This document shows, one piece after another, positions 1-9,680 of a stretch of 64,000 nt of DNA. The notes under the pieces are model-generated. The model saw only the letters and a list, made by a program, of their open reading frames with translations, had not been told where the DNA came from and searched no databases. The position numbers and the translations under genes are program-made. Every line of letters begins with the position of its first letter. Position 1 is the first letter of the stretch. This stretch comes from an uncultured Oleiphilaceae bacterium (GTDB taxonomy: Bacteria > Pseudomonadota > Gammaproteobacteria > Pseudomonadales > Oleiphilaceae): NCBI GenBank assembly GCA_913060665.1, contig CAJXUY010000007.1:62001-126000 (forward strand), in the 5' to 3' direction.

Positions 1-714
1 CACAGCACTGCAAAAGGTGTGGTGATGTCGCAAAGTGTAAGGCGTATTGAGTGGACGGAAACAGCAGGTGAATTAGGTGCGCTGTTGCTAGAACTGCAGC
101 AAATAAAAACACTAAAGCCTGTCCATAATAAACGTTCTCGATCGGTGAACAGTCTTCATTCATATACGTTAATTCCGAATAAAAAAGGTTATTTAACACT
201 TCAGCCAGTGCAAAAGGTTGATGTGACACGGTTGCATGAATTTTACGGTCTTTTCAAAACTAAAAAGATAGCAGAGAAAGCGCTTCAGGGTATCAATTCA
301 ACTAATGAATTATGTGCAAAACTAATCGGGTTAGATAAAGGTCAAGGAGCTTGCTTTCAGTATAAGCTTGGTCGTTGCAAGGGCGCTTGTGTTGGCGAGG
401 AGGATATGAGTCGGTATAACTTAAGAATGCAGATTGCATTTCACTCGCTACAACTTAAAAAATGGCCTTATAAAGGCGCTATTGCAGTAAAGGAATATCA
501 GTCTTTCATCGGGAAAACAGATATTCATATAATTTATGGGTGGATTCACTTAGCCACGGTTAATAGTGATGTAGAAGTTGATGATTTTAATGTACGTGAA
601 CAGGTGAGCGCTTGTTTGGAGGGCGACTATCCATTTGACGCAGATGCCTATAGGGTTATGGCAAAGAGCCTCTCTGCACCCAAAAACAAGCTTACTATTA
701 TTGAATGCCGTTAG
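1..714 (+). CDS. C-terminal part of a GIY-YIG (UvrC/Cho-type) nuclease, 5' truncated by the window
   Basis: The reading frame is open from base 1 (first residues HSTAKG) with no convincing start, so the N-terminus lies upstream of the window. The segment around ETAGELGALLLE and LKPVHNKRSR matches the end of a GIY-YIG nuclease domain of the UvrC/Cho family, where the catalytic Glu (E in GELGALL) is followed by the 'xxLKPxxNxRxR' strand. A Cys-rich stretch (ACFQYKLGRCKGAC, about residues 113-126 counted from base 19) matches the Cys cluster seen in Cho and in DnaQ-GIY-YIG fusion proteins. It could be Cho, which makes the 3' incision in nucleotide excision repair, or the C-terminal half of a DnaQ-like exonuclease/GIY-YIG fusion. 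The missing 5' part decides between them. Confidence 0.75.
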   Translation, partial: HSTAKGVVMSQSVRRIEWTETAGELGALLLELQQIKTLKPVHNKRSRSVNSLHSYTLIPNKKGYLTLQPVQKVDVTRLHEFYGLFKTKKIAEKALQGINSTNELCAKLIGLDKGQGACFQYKLGRCKGACVGEEDMSRYNLRMQIAFHSLQLKKWPYKGAIAVKEYQSFIGKTDIHIIYGWIHLATVNSDVEVDDFNVREQVSACLEGDYPFDADAYRVMAKSLSAPKNKLTIIECR

Positions 715-947
715 TGCGGTACAGGTGATTACAAAAACATTCTCCCACCTCATTTAAAGGTTTTTATGCTATGGATACTTGCCATTACAGAAAAAAATGG
801 TAATCCTTCCAACTAGCGGCTTTAATTAAAGAGTAGTTTGCAGGTTAATTGGTAATAAGAAAGTGTGAGTTTTACTTATTTCGAATTTGGACAAAGCTAT
901 AGGTTTGAGTATCAATAGAGATAAAGGGCCGGTGGCATAGGAGTTTT

Positions 948-3590
948 GTGGGTTCTATCCGTTTTAAAACACTGAGGGCGCTCCTGGTGTTTTGCAGCGT
1001 ATTGATGTCGTCTGCCCATGCGGAGAACTTCGTTCATCCAAATAAAAGTGCGAGCTTTGATCAGTATCAGCTTAAATTGGCCTTAGGTCCTTACATCGAG
1101 TATCTGGAAGATGCAGAAAGCAGGTTGATGATAGGGAATATTCTGCAAACCCCTATTGAAGCATGGACAGAAAATACTGACTCCACCCCAAATTTCGGGT
1201 ATACCAATAGTTCATATTGGTTTCGGCTCTCTTTGCATAATGCCTCGCAACAAGATGAGCTATCCCGATTATTGGTAATTGACTACCCTCTCATCGATCA
1301 TATTGAGTTCTTTCGTGTCAGAAATGGTGTGGTGATAGATCAGTACTCAACTGGTGATAAACTCCCGTTTTCGCAGCGACCTGTCGAGCATCGAAATTTT
1401 ATTTTTCCTCTGGACTTTTATGCGGGTGAGACAAATGAAGTCTATTTTCGTATTGAAAGCAGTGGTGCGATTCAGGTGCCGCTTTCAATTTGGGAGCCGC
1501 AACAATTCTTTATAGACGATCAGTCTGAGTTAGTTCGTAAAAGCATATTTTACGGTGTTTTGTCAGTAATGGTGTTGTTCAACTTCTTTTTGTTCTTTTC
1601 ACTCAAGGAAGCGCCGTACTTTTATTATGTAATGTTTGTCTTTTCGTTTTTACTGACCCAATCGGCGATGCATGGGATAACCTACCAGTATCTTTGGCCG
1701 AGGTTTCCTGCTGTGCAGGAAATGGCCGTATTGCTCGGGGTGCCGGGCTGTGTGTTGTTTACGTCTCTATTTAGTCGCAGTTTTTTATCGTTAGCGCATC
1801 ATGCTCCGCGAATGGATCTATTTTTCAAGGTCACCGCTACGCTGGGAGCATTAAACATATTGGCGGCCTTTGTGTTGCCTTATCGTTTGGTGACGACATC
1901 CGCCGTGTTTATGGTTGCCGTGGTGAGTTTAGGCTGCATATTTATAGGCCCCTACCTGTGGATGAAAGGACATAAAATTGCTCGCTTCTTCACGATCGCC
2001 TGGATGTGTATGGTGGTATCTACCACACTGTTGGCCTTGAATAAATTTGGTGTTATTCCCTATAACTTCTTTACTGAAAACAGTCTGCAGTTTGGTTCAG
2101 CTCTGGAAGCGGTGCTTTTATCGTTCGCCCTTGCTGACCGGTTAAACCGAGAGCGACAAGATCGCTGGAAAGCTCAGCAAAAAATGCTCTCAGAGGTTAG
2201 GCAGCGCCATCATATAGAAGAGACCATGATCTATGATGCGACTCATAATCATTTAACAGGGCTCCCTAATAGAGCGTTTATGGAAAATCGTTTTGGTGAA
2301 CTGTTGAAAAATGATCTATTTCGCAAAGAGGGTATCGCGCTTGTTTTAGTTCACTTTGATCGCTTTCATGAAATTAATAAAACCCTAGGGCATCTGAGAG
2401 CGGATCAATTGCTAAAAACGGTTTGTTTGAAGGTTAATAGTAAAGCTCAGGGGCTAGAGGGCCTGATAGCAATTGAGCAAAATGAACGGCAATCGCTAGG
2501 GATATCAGTCGTTGAAGGCGTATCTACCGCTATGCTTATTGATAGGCGCAAGAATCTGGATCTTGTAAAGACAGCGAGAGAGTTAGTTGAAATGTTATCG
2601 ACGCCTATTGAATATGATGGTTTGGCAATTGACGTTGGCGCGTCGGTAGGTATTGCCCATTATCCTCAGCATGGTGACAATATTGATGCACTACTGAGCA
2701 ACGGTATGATAGCGGTGGACGTCGGCATTCATGGTGGCGACCGCGTGACAGAGTACTCTGAAGAAATTAACCCCTATAATGCTCGTCGGCTAACATTGAT
2801 GGGGGACCTTAGGAATGCCATTAACAATGATTTGTTAGAACTTTATTTTCAGCCTCAGGTGTGTTGTAAGCTGAACAGGGTAACCAGCATTGAAGCATTG
2901 TTGCGCTGGAATCACCCTTTACATGGTTTTATCCCGCCTGATGAGTTTATTCCTATAGCTGAAAAAACGGGCACTATTAATATGGTGACTAAATGGGTGC
3001 TAGATAAGGCTCTGTCGAGAGTCGCTGAGCTAAATGATAAAGAGTATGAAGTTGCAGTCGCCGTCAATATTTCTGCGGTTAACTTAAAAGAGAAACAATT
3101 TCCGTTATTAGTAAAGTCGTTGCTTAATAAATACCGAGTTGAACCTCGCTTTCTTGTGTTGGAGGTGACCGAAACTGCTATGATGGAAGATCCTGAGAAT
3201 GCGCTATTGATATTGACTACGTTAAACCATATTGGCGTTAAACTATCGATCGATGATTTTGGAACCGGCCACTCTTCACTGGCTTACATCAAAAAATTAC
3301 CGGTTCATGAAATCAAAATTGATCGATCGTTTGTGATGGAGATGGACCAAGATAAAGATGGCTCTATAATTGTCAAAACCACCGTTAATATGTGTCATGA
3401 TTTGGGTTATGACGTCGTTGCCGAAGGTGTTGAAACGCTTACAAGTTTCGATACTTTAAAAGCTATGGGGTGCGATTATCTTCAAGGATACTACTTGGCC
3501 AGACCTTTACCCTTTAGTGACCTGCTTGTTTGGTTGGACGAGGCTCCATGGCATCAGGACTTAGCCGACGGCATGATCTTTACTTCCTAA
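948..3590 (+). CDS. Membrane c-di-GMP phosphodiesterase: 7TMR-DISM sensor, degenerate GGDEF, EAL
   Basis: A GTG start with AGGAG five bases upstream gives an 880-residue protein. A signal peptide (cleavage near SSAHA/EN) precedes a 7TMR-DISM extracellular domain (about 30-180) and seven membrane segments (about 190-395), followed by a linker, a GGDEF-fold domain (about 430-620) and an EAL domain (about 630-870). The GGDEF domain keeps LTGLPNR and HFDRFHEINKTLG, but the GGDEF signature is absent, so cyclase activity is not expected. The EAL domain has all core motifs: EALLRW (Glu near 649), VNIS, EVTE, DDFGTG, IKIDRSF, AEGVE and LQGYY. It should therefore hydrolyse c-di-GMP in response to a periplasmic or membrane signal. 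A paralogue of the same layout lies at 25188-27800. Confidence 0.9.
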   Translation: MGSIRFKTLRALLVFCSVLMSSAHAENFVHPNKSASFDQYQLKLALGPYIEYLEDAESRLMIGNILQTPIEAWTENTDSTPNFGYTNSSYWFRLSLHNASQQDELSRLLVIDYPLIDHIEFFRVRNGVVIDQYSTGDKLPFSQRPVEHRNFIFPLDFYAGETNEVYFRIESSGAIQVPLSIWEPQQFFIDDQSELVRKSIFYGVLSVMVLFNFFLFFSLKEAPYFYYVMFVFSFLLTQSAMHGITYQYLWPRFPAVQEMAVLLGVPGCVLFTSLFSRSFLSLAHHAPRMDLFFKVTATLGALNILAAFVLPYRLVTTSAVFMVAVVSLGCIFIGPYLWMKGHKIARFFTIAWMCMVVSTTLLALNKFGVIPYNFFTENSLQFGSALEAVLLSFALADRLNRERQDRWKAQQKMLSEVRQRHHIEETMIYDATHNHLTGLPNRAFMENRFGELLKNDLFRKEGIALVLVHFDRFHEINKTLGHLRADQLLKTVCLKVNSKAQGLEGLIAIEQNERQSLGISVVEGVSTAMLIDRRKNLDLVKTARELVEMLSTPIEYDGLAIDVGASVGIAHYPQHGDNIDALLSNGMIAVDVGIHGGDRVTEYSEEINPYNARRLTLMGDLRNAINNDLLELYFQPQVCCKLNRVTSIEALLRWNHPLHGFIPPDEFIPIAEKTGTINMVTKWVLDKALSRVAELNDKEYEVAVAVNISAVNLKEKQFPLLVKSLLNKYRVEPRFLVLEVTETAMMEDPENALLILTTLNHIGVKLSIDDFGTGHSSLAYIKKLPVHEIKIDRSFVMEMDQDKDGSIIVKTTVNMCHDLGYDVVAEGVETLTSFDTLKAMGCDYLQGYYLARPLPFSDLLVWLDEAPWHQDLADGMIFTS

Positions 3591-3623
3591 TAAACAAGTG
3601 ATTTCGCAAACACAGGGCTCTCT

Positions 3624-3887
3624 ATGAAAAAATTGAAAAATGAAGCTAAATTAGTCAAAGAGGCTATTCGTATTGGGTCTATTTATGTTGAAAAAAGAGG
3701 TGTCTGCCATTTCGAATCGACAGACTCATCCAAGAAAAAATCAGAATATATTTACCGGCTGCTGGTACATGATAAGCAAATTCAACCTCTTCCCTCAGAG
3801 CAGGAAAACGAACCCAATATAAAGCACAAATTGGCTATTTGGTTGCATAAGCAGCTGCCAGAGGGGCATGATTTGCTCAGTGATTAA
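3624..3887 (+). CDS. Small conserved protein, DUF5062-like
   Basis: An 87-residue soluble, highly charged protein with no signal peptide or membrane segment. The pattern KLKNEAKLVKEAIRIG, then EKRGVCHFES, YIYRLLVHDK and an acidic end resembles the small proteins catalogued as DUF5062 in marine gammaproteobacteria; this is from memory of the family. It starts 33 bases after the upstream phosphodiesterase stop and could be co-transcribed with it. No function is known to me. Confidence 0.7.
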   Translation: MKKLKNEAKLVKEAIRIGSIYVEKRGVCHFESTDSSKKKSEYIYRLLVHDKQIQPLPSEQENEPNIKHKLAIWLHKQLPEGHDLLSD

Positions 3888-3981
3888 ACGCTCGCGCTTG
3901 CACTCATGGTCATAGGCTACTTATGAATTCGGTTCGCCGATAACAGGCATAGAAACAACAGTATTAATCGAAAAGAGGCGA

Positions 3982-4446
3982 ATGATGAAGATTGCGGTTA
4001 ATGGAGTGGAGCAGGTGGTTGAGTTTGAGCCAGATACGCCTCTTTTATGGGTGATCAGGGATGAGCTAAAACTCAAAGGTACGAAGTTTGGCTGCGGGAA
4101 AGGCCTTTGCGGGGCCTGCACTGTGCACTTGAATGGACACGCTATTCGTTCTTGTATTACCCCTGTCAGCGCGGTTGAGAACCAGAATATTACGACTATC
4201 GAAGGCCTTGGTTCTGATGACACCCCCCATCCACTACAGGCAAGCTGGGTTGAATTTAATGTTCCTCAATGCGGCTACTGCCAGTCTGGCCAGCTAATGT
4301 CTGCCAGTGCATTATTGGCGCAAAATGCTAATCCAACGGATGCTGATATAGACTCAGCCATGTCAGGAAATGCGTGCAGGTGTGGTACTTACCCCAGAAT
4401 AAAAGCAGCTATTCACCACACTGCTGATAATCTTAAAAACAGCTAA
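3982..4446 (+). CDS. 2Fe-2S subunit of a molybdenum hydroxylase (isoquinoline 1-oxidoreductase alpha-like)
   Basis: The 154-residue protein has the two-domain layout of the small iron-sulfur subunit of xanthine oxidase-family enzymes. A plant-type ferredoxin cluster motif lies at about 39-51 (GCGKGLCGACTVH), and the C-terminal helical cluster motifs are CGYCQSGQ and ACRCGTYPRI. It passes electrons from the Mo active site of the neighbouring subunit to an acceptor. No FAD subunit gene is present, as is typical of the IorA/IorB type rather than the three-subunit CoxMSL type. The start ATG follows AGAGGCGA and the Mo subunit gene begins 15 bases after the stop. Confidence 0.92.
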   Translation: MMKIAVNGVEQVVEFEPDTPLLWVIRDELKLKGTKFGCGKGLCGACTVHLNGHAIRSCITPVSAVENQNITTIEGLGSDDTPHPLQASWVEFNVPQCGYCQSGQLMSASALLAQNANPTDADIDSAMSGNACRCGTYPRIKAAIHHTADNLKNS

Positions 4447-4461
4447 CCGAGGAGGCTTATC

Positions 4462-6687
4462 ATGAATCACCAATCGACTGACATTAATGTCTCTCGGCGC
4501 CAGTTCTTAAAGGTATCTGTGACCGCCACCGGCAGCTTTTCTCTCGCTTCGTTCTTGCCCGGCTGTGCCACCTTTGGCGGTAAGGCGCTATCAGAAGGGG
4601 GAGACTGGGCGGCTAATGCTTGGCTTGAAATTACCTCTGAATCGAACATCATATTTACCCTGGACCGTGTTGAAATGGGGCAGGGCACGACGACCGGGCT
4701 CACAACATTATTGGCTGAAGAATTAGGTGTTGAGCCGGAGACGGTTACCGTTATTTATGCTCCTGTGGCGAATGATTATCGAAACCCTGAATATGGTTTG
4801 CAGATGACTGGGGGAAGTAACAGTTTATCGACCAGTTGGGGGCAAATAAGACTAGCGGGTGCTACCGCTAGAGAGATGCTGGTAGCGGCTGCCGCAGAAG
4901 TTTATGAAGTGCCGGTTGAGCAGTGCCAGGCAAATGATGGATATGTAGCGTTGGCCGACCATAGCAAAAAATTGAGTTATGGTGAGTTAGCTGTGCTGGC
5001 TGCTTCACAGTCTGTACCCTCAAACCCCCGCTTAAAGCCTGCTGCAGAATTTAGGTTTATTGGTAAGCAGAATAAACGATTAGACATAGCAGGTAAGGTA
5101 AATGGTCGTACAGTGTATGGCATCGATACAGACGTCGAAGGTATGGTCTATGCGGTCATCAGCCGAAGCCCTGTAATAGGCGGAAAAGTTAAACAGTTTG
5201 ACGCTTCGAAAGCATTAGCCTCAAAAGGTATTGTGGCTGTTTTTGAAGTTTACAACGGCATCGCCGTCTTGGCCGAGCAATACTGGCAGGCTCGAAAAGC
5301 GCAACAAACGCTTGAAATCGAGTGGGATGAAGGGCCTCTTGCAGAGTTGTCATCGGATGATATGTTCCAGAGCTTTAAGCAGGCGGCGTTGGCAGACCAA
5401 GGTAAAATAGTCCGTGATGAAGGGGATTTTGACGATGCGGTAGAGGGTGCGGCTCGTGTTTTCGAAGCAGAGTATCACACTCCATTTCTTGCACACGCTA
5501 CGCTTGAACCTATGAATTGTGTCGTTGAGGTGCGCGATAACCACGCTCAGGTATGGGCTCCCACCCAAGCACCTGACCTTGCCCGTATTGCGGTGGCGCG
5601 TGTTACTGACCTTTCGCCTAGTGATGTTGATGTTACGGTTACCGCGATAGGTGGCGGCTTTGGTCGTCGCCTCACTCAAGATTTTATTGAAGAAGCCGCC
5701 GCAGTGGCGACCCAGGCTAAGCGCCCGGTTAAGCTGATGTGGTCGCGGGAAGAAGACACTCAGCATGACTGGTATCGCCCGGCAACGTATCACAAGCTAA
5801 AAGCTACCTTTAATGATACCGGCGGAGTGACTGGCTGGGATCATCAAATTGTTGCGCCTAATTTACTTGACTGGTATATCCGGGATGCTGCGCCAGCACA
5901 GTACCCTTGGGCACCTAAGTTTATGTACGGCATGCTGGGTTCTATTGGCTTGGCCATGCAAGGTGTTGCGGTACCTAAAGATGAAACAGCTATCGAAGGA
6001 GCTGTTAGTGTGCCCTACGATATAGCGAATTTACAGGTTCGTCATACGCATGCAGACATTGGTGTGCCGGTGTCGTTTTGGCGTTCTGTTGGTCATTCAC
6101 AAAATGCATTTTATGTGGAAAGCTTTATCGATGAATTGGCACATGAAACGATGACCGATCCATTTTTGTTTAGACAATCGCTGTTGCAAAACCAACCTCG
6201 CCAGCGTCGAGTATTAGAATTAGCGGCTGAGCAATCAGGCTGGAGTAAGTCGTTACCAAAAGGTCGCTTTAGAGGGATTTCGGTACATAAAAGCTTTAAG
6301 AGTTATGCCGCCCAAGTGGTCGAGTTGTCCGTCGATAACGGCGAGATTAATATGCACCGAGTGGTGTGCGCCATTGACTGCGGTATTGTGGTTAACCCCG
6401 ATATTGTCAAAGCTCAAATGGAAAGCGGAATTATTTTTGCTCTGACGGCTGCGCTTTATGGTGAAATAAGCCTTAAAAACGGGCGTGTTGAGCAATCTAA
6501 TTTCGATGATTATAAATTGTTGCGGATGAATGAAACCCCTGAAATTGACGTATATATAGTTGATAGCAATGAAAGCCCTACCGGGGTAGGTGAACCCGGT
6601 GTGCCGCCATTAGCCCCAGCGGTTGCTAATGCAATATTTGCCGCTACGGGTAAGCGGTTGAGGTCTCTACCGCTGCGATTGACATAA
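4462..6687 (+). CDS. Molybdopterin-binding subunit of a molybdenum hydroxylase (IorB-like), Tat-exported
   Basis: The 741-residue large subunit starts 15 bases after the 2Fe-2S gene and is preceded by GAGGAGG. The N-terminus has a twin-arginine motif (SRRQFLK, about residues 11-17), a hydrophobic stretch and then LPGC, a possible lipobox, so the folded holoenzyme is probably exported and perhaps lipid-anchored. Mo-cofactor motifs include EMGQGTTTG, GGGFGRR and, near the C-terminus, GVGEPGVPPLAP, which carries the catalytic Glu of the xanthine oxidase family. The family oxidises N-heterocycles or aldehydes by water-derived hydroxylation; the substrate cannot be read from the sequence. The next gene, xdhC-like, overlaps its stop by one base (TAATG). 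Confidence 0.9.
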   Translation: MNHQSTDINVSRRQFLKVSVTATGSFSLASFLPGCATFGGKALSEGGDWAANAWLEITSESNIIFTLDRVEMGQGTTTGLTTLLAEELGVEPETVTVIYAPVANDYRNPEYGLQMTGGSNSLSTSWGQIRLAGATAREMLVAAAAEVYEVPVEQCQANDGYVALADHSKKLSYGELAVLAASQSVPSNPRLKPAAEFRFIGKQNKRLDIAGKVNGRTVYGIDTDVEGMVYAVISRSPVIGGKVKQFDASKALASKGIVAVFEVYNGIAVLAEQYWQARKAQQTLEIEWDEGPLAELSSDDMFQSFKQAALADQGKIVRDEGDFDDAVEGAARVFEAEYHTPFLAHATLEPMNCVVEVRDNHAQVWAPTQAPDLARIAVARVTDLSPSDVDVTVTAIGGGFGRRLTQDFIEEAAAVATQAKRPVKLMWSREEDTQHDWYRPATYHKLKATFNDTGGVTGWDHQIVAPNLLDWYIRDAAPAQYPWAPKFMYGMLGSIGLAMQGVAVPKDETAIEGAVSVPYDIANLQVRHTHADIGVPVSFWRSVGHSQNAFYVESFIDELAHETMTDPFLFRQSLLQNQPRQRRVLELAAEQSGWSKSLPKGRFRGISVHKSFKSYAAQVVELSVDNGEINMHRVVCAIDCGIVVNPDIVKAQMESGIIFALTAALYGEISLKNGRVEQSNFDDYKLLRMNETPEIDVYIVDSNESPTGVGEPGVPPLAPAVANAIFAATGKRLRSLPLRLT

Positions 6688-7697
6688 TGCCCCCGCAGAT
6701 GGTTAGCACTGAGTACAGAGTCATTGATACCTTATGCCAATGGCTCGATGCAGGCCACTCGGTCTGGTTGTGTACCATTGTAAAAACATGGGGCTCGTCG
6801 CCTAGGCCTGCGGGTTCTATTCTGGCATTTCACCCAGAATTTGGTGTTGTAGGGTCACTGTCGGGTGGTTGCATTGAAGAGGCGTTAATTCGAAAACTCG
6901 CGTTAGCGCATCAAGTGTCAAATGTTATAGACCTCCCTTTTTTGTACGATTACTCAATATCAGAAGGTGATCAGGCTCGCTACTCGCTTCCATGTGGTGG
7001 GCAGTTAACCGTATTGGTTGAGCGCTTAACTGCCACACCTGAAACATGCCAGCACCTTAACGGGATTCTAGAGTCTCTCAATAATCGCCAGCGAATATAC
7101 CGAGTGGTTTCGTTAACAGGTGATGGAATGGCCTTATCGACTGGGCCTGACAACGAGCATGGTATGAGTGTTGTTAAAACAGTTGAGTTAGCGGAATTGG
7201 CGGATTCAGTGACGATACTGTTTGGGCCCACATTTAAAATGTTGTTATTAGGAGCAGGCGAAGTCTCATTTTATGTTGCTCAAATGGCGATCTCTGTTGG
7301 TTTTTCGGTAACGCTTTGTGACCCCCGCGAATCGTTTTTACAGGGTTGGAAACAAGAAGGTGTTGAGATAATACAATGCCTACCGGATGATTTGGTAAGG
7401 GAGCGATTTTTTGATCCGTACTGTGCCATTTTAGCACTCGCGCATGACCCTAGAGTAGATGATATGGCGCTCATGGAAGCGCTTAAAACAGAGGCGTTTT
7501 ACATAGGTGCTATGGGCTCTTTAAAGACCACCGAGGCTCGCTGTGAACGGTTAGCCCAGCTAGACTGTTCGCCTGCCGAAATTAGTCAGCTACACGCCCC
7601 TATTGGCATTAATATAGGGAGCAAAAAACCCGCAGAAATAGCAATATCGATCATGGCCGAAGTATTAGCTACGCGACATCAATTTTTCAATGGCTAA
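6687..7697 (+). CDS. XdhC/CoxI-family Mo-cofactor maturation protein
   Basis: The 336-residue protein has the N-terminal XdhC_CoxI domain (TWGSSPRPAGS, GSLSGGCIEEAL, about residues 30-70) and the C-terminal Rossmann XdhC_C domain (LLLGAGEVS near 185, AMGSLKTTEAR near 270). Family members bind Mo-cofactor, promote its sulfuration and hand it to xanthine-oxidase-type apoenzymes. Its ATG shares one base with the Mo-subunit stop (TAATG), so translation is probably coupled. This fits a chaperone dedicated to the enzyme encoded by the two preceding genes. Confidence 0.9.
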   Translation: MPPQMVSTEYRVIDTLCQWLDAGHSVWLCTIVKTWGSSPRPAGSILAFHPEFGVVGSLSGGCIEEALIRKLALAHQVSNVIDLPFLYDYSISEGDQARYSLPCGGQLTVLVERLTATPETCQHLNGILESLNNRQRIYRVVSLTGDGMALSTGPDNEHGMSVVKTVELAELADSVTILFGPTFKMLLLGAGEVSFYVAQMAISVGFSVTLCDPRESFLQGWKQEGVEIIQCLPDDLVRERFFDPYCAILALAHDPRVDDMALMEALKTEAFYIGAMGSLKTTEARCERLAQLDCSPAEISQLHAPIGINIGSKKPAEIAISIMAEVLATRHQFFNG

Positions 7698-7736
7698 CCG
7701 GGCTTGGGGTTTCACCTAGGCATGTTTTTTGGGGCC

Positions 7737-8315
7737 TCAGCTAAGTACGTTCTGGGGTACATCAATATCATGTAAAATCATCGGGTCGTCTACATTAATG
7801 ATGTTTAGTGCATTGGGGAATTGTTTGAGAATCGATTTTGCCCCATCGTCACCTGATAACTGAGATAGCTCGTCAAAATAGTATCGGCCAAACAAAACAG
7901 GGTGCCCCAACTTCTTTTGGTAGCAGGGGCGAACAATGGTGCTGAGTGAAATATGGTTAGGTAAGCTTGTAAACGTTTGCGGCAGTATGTAGGGCATATC
8001 AGCCAAGCAAATGCCGATCCAATCGACTGATTTAGTGTTTATACTCGCGGTAGCTTCGGCAATCACACTTGATAACCCTTTTTCAGCACTTGAGACTTTT
8101 ATGACGCTCACATTCGTATTGCTTAGATGGGCAGTAAGTGCGGTGTCACCTTCTCGAATAACCAGAGCAAACGTACACCCTGAACTTTTTAATGCTTTAA
8201 TTGATGCTTGGATAATGCTTCTACCGGATGGCAGTGCGTGCAGCAGCTTTGGGCTGCCAAAACGTTGAGAGAAACCTGCGGCTAAGAGTAGGTAAAGTCC
8301 AGTTTTATTGGTCAT
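7737..8315 (-). CDS. MocA-like molybdenum cofactor nucleotidyltransferase
   Basis: The 192-residue protein is an NTP_transf_3 (MobA-like) nucleotidyltransferase. The N-terminal nucleotide-binding signature is LLAAGFSQRFGSPKLL (about residues 10-25), and CLADMPY and the GHPVLF pattern near residue 138 are also present. MocA homologues make the cytosine dinucleotide form of the molybdenum cofactor used by xanthine-oxidase-type enzymes. It is convergent with the xdhC-like gene, only 39 bases apart, which supports a role in maturing the neighbouring molybdenum hydroxylase. MobA-type GTP use cannot be excluded. Confidence 0.85.
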   Translation of the reverse strand: MTNKTGLYLLLAAGFSQRFGSPKLLHALPSGRSIIQASIKALKSSGCTFALVIREGDTALTAHLSNTNVSVIKVSSAEKGLSSVIAEATASINTKSVDWIGICLADMPYILPQTFTSLPNHISLSTIVRPCYQKKLGHPVLFGRYYFDELSQLSGDDGAKSILKQFPNALNIINVDDPMILHDIDVPQNVLS

Positions 8316-8479
8316 TTCATCATAATACGGGGCATGTCGATGATTACCAAACGCTTTTTCTGACCTTTTGATGATGCAAACTAAGCACTCAGGTTGCCAT
8401 TAACCTGACTCGAATAGACTTTTGGTGCCGCTTTTGTTTCAATACTTAGCATAATGAAAAAGGAAATAATCGAATTATT

Positions 8480-9520
8480 TTGAACACATATACAACACAC
8501 TTTAAAGTCTGCACATTTAATCTATTTAACTACGTTCTCCCGCCTAACGCTTATTACGAAACTGAAAATATCTATACCCTGCCCAAGTGGGAGAAAAAAC
8601 AGCGCTGGATTTCACAGCAGTTATTGAATTTATCGCCTGATATTATTGGTTTTCAAGAAGTGTTTAGCCCTGAGGCGCTTAAAGATCTAGCCGCTCAACA
8701 TGACTTACCCCATTTTGTAACGGTGTCCGAGCCAGAAGTCAGAGCGCATCATGTGTATGAAAAACCTGTGGTGGCGTTGGCTTCGCGTTTTCCTATTCTA
8801 ACGGCACAAGCCGTTGAGGTCGATTTAGCGCTCATAGATGCGCTCAAACTACAGCCTGATTTTAAATTTAGTCGCCCACCCATTCGTGCGGAAATTAAGA
8901 TTAAAGGCTTCGGTAATGTGTTGGTGTATGTTACCCATTTGAAGTCCAAACGGTCGCAGTTGAAACCTCAGCTAACCGGTCATGAGGCTGAGTTTGATAG
9001 CATTAGTGAAAGTGTTTCAGCGCAGGTCCACGGCAGCTGGGCATCGACGATTCAAAGGGGGACAGAGGCGACACTGATCTATCAAGATATCATTGAGCAA
9101 ATGAGAAAACGAGAACGACCTGTTATGGTGTTAGGTGATTTAAATGACTCCATGGCATCGCCTGTACTGCAATCGTTGGTTGGCGGAAAAAATATTGATA
9201 GGTTGGATGGAAAAAATGTAGCGGGTATGGCGATAGGGCCTCAACGAGCGATACAACGGTTTTCATTATTTGATGGGTTTGAATTACAAGAGACGATACT
9301 TCCGGCGCAGCGCAAGCCAACCCATTATTTTGCTAATAGAGGTAATGTGTTGGATTATATTCTGTTGTCCAAAGATTTTAAGGCAGATTATGATCACAGT
9401 ATCGCGAGTGTTCATACTTATCAGGTGAATGACGCCCACCTCACCAACCCACACCCTGAAACTGATGCAGAATGTTCAGATCATGCGCCAGTGTTGGTAG
9501 AAATTGAGATTAGGTACTGA
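8480..9520 (+). CDS. Endonuclease/exonuclease/phosphatase (EEP) family protein
   Basis: The 346-residue protein uses a TTG start; AGGAAA lies 13 bases upstream and the family fold begins at once with KVCTFNLFNY. EEP-fold signatures are FQEVFS (metal-binding Glu), THLKS, GDLNDSM (Asp/Asn) and SDHAPV (catalytic Asp-His), in the usual order. It has no signal peptide, so it is probably cytoplasmic. Members cleave phosphodiesters in nucleic acids, lipids or small molecules; the substrate is unknown. It stands alone, between the divergently read mocA-like gene and rnr. Confidence 0.85.
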   Translation: MNTYTTHFKVCTFNLFNYVLPPNAYYETENIYTLPKWEKKQRWISQQLLNLSPDIIGFQEVFSPEALKDLAAQHDLPHFVTVSEPEVRAHHVYEKPVVALASRFPILTAQAVEVDLALIDALKLQPDFKFSRPPIRAEIKIKGFGNVLVYVTHLKSKRSQLKPQLTGHEAEFDSISESVSAQVHGSWASTIQRGTEATLIYQDIIEQMRKRERPVMVLGDLNDSMASPVLQSLVGGKNIDRLDGKNVAGMAIGPQRAIQRFSLFDGFELQETILPAQRKPTHYFANRGNVLDYILLSKDFKADYDHSIASVHTYQVNDAHLTNPHPETDAECSDHAPVLVEIEIRY

Positions 9521-9553
9521 GCTTGATGAATGTCACAGCCGTGTTATCGATAG

Positions 9554-9584
9554 TTGAGCGTGTATGGGGCTTTGCCGCTATAAT
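9554..9584 (+). promoter_or_regulatory. Candidate sigma-70 promoter upstream of rnr
   Basis: A perfect TATAAT at 9579-9584 is preceded by TTGAGC at 9554-9559 with a 19-base spacer, longer than optimal. It lies about 95 bases before the rnr ATG and after the EEP gene stop. The -10 is convincing; the -35 is less so. Confidence 0.35.
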
Positions 9585-9680
9585 GATGGCAGTTGTTATT
9601 TTAAGTTCCGGCTATTTTTGAGCATCGGGTTATTTTGATACTAAAATTATTAACGACGCAGCAGAGCTGCAGGAAAGTGA

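Noticed and set aside
5350-5793. A 147-codon frame on the - strand inside the Mo-subunit gene
   Set aside because: It lies entirely within a well-supported gene on the other strand and has an Arg/His-rich shadow composition.
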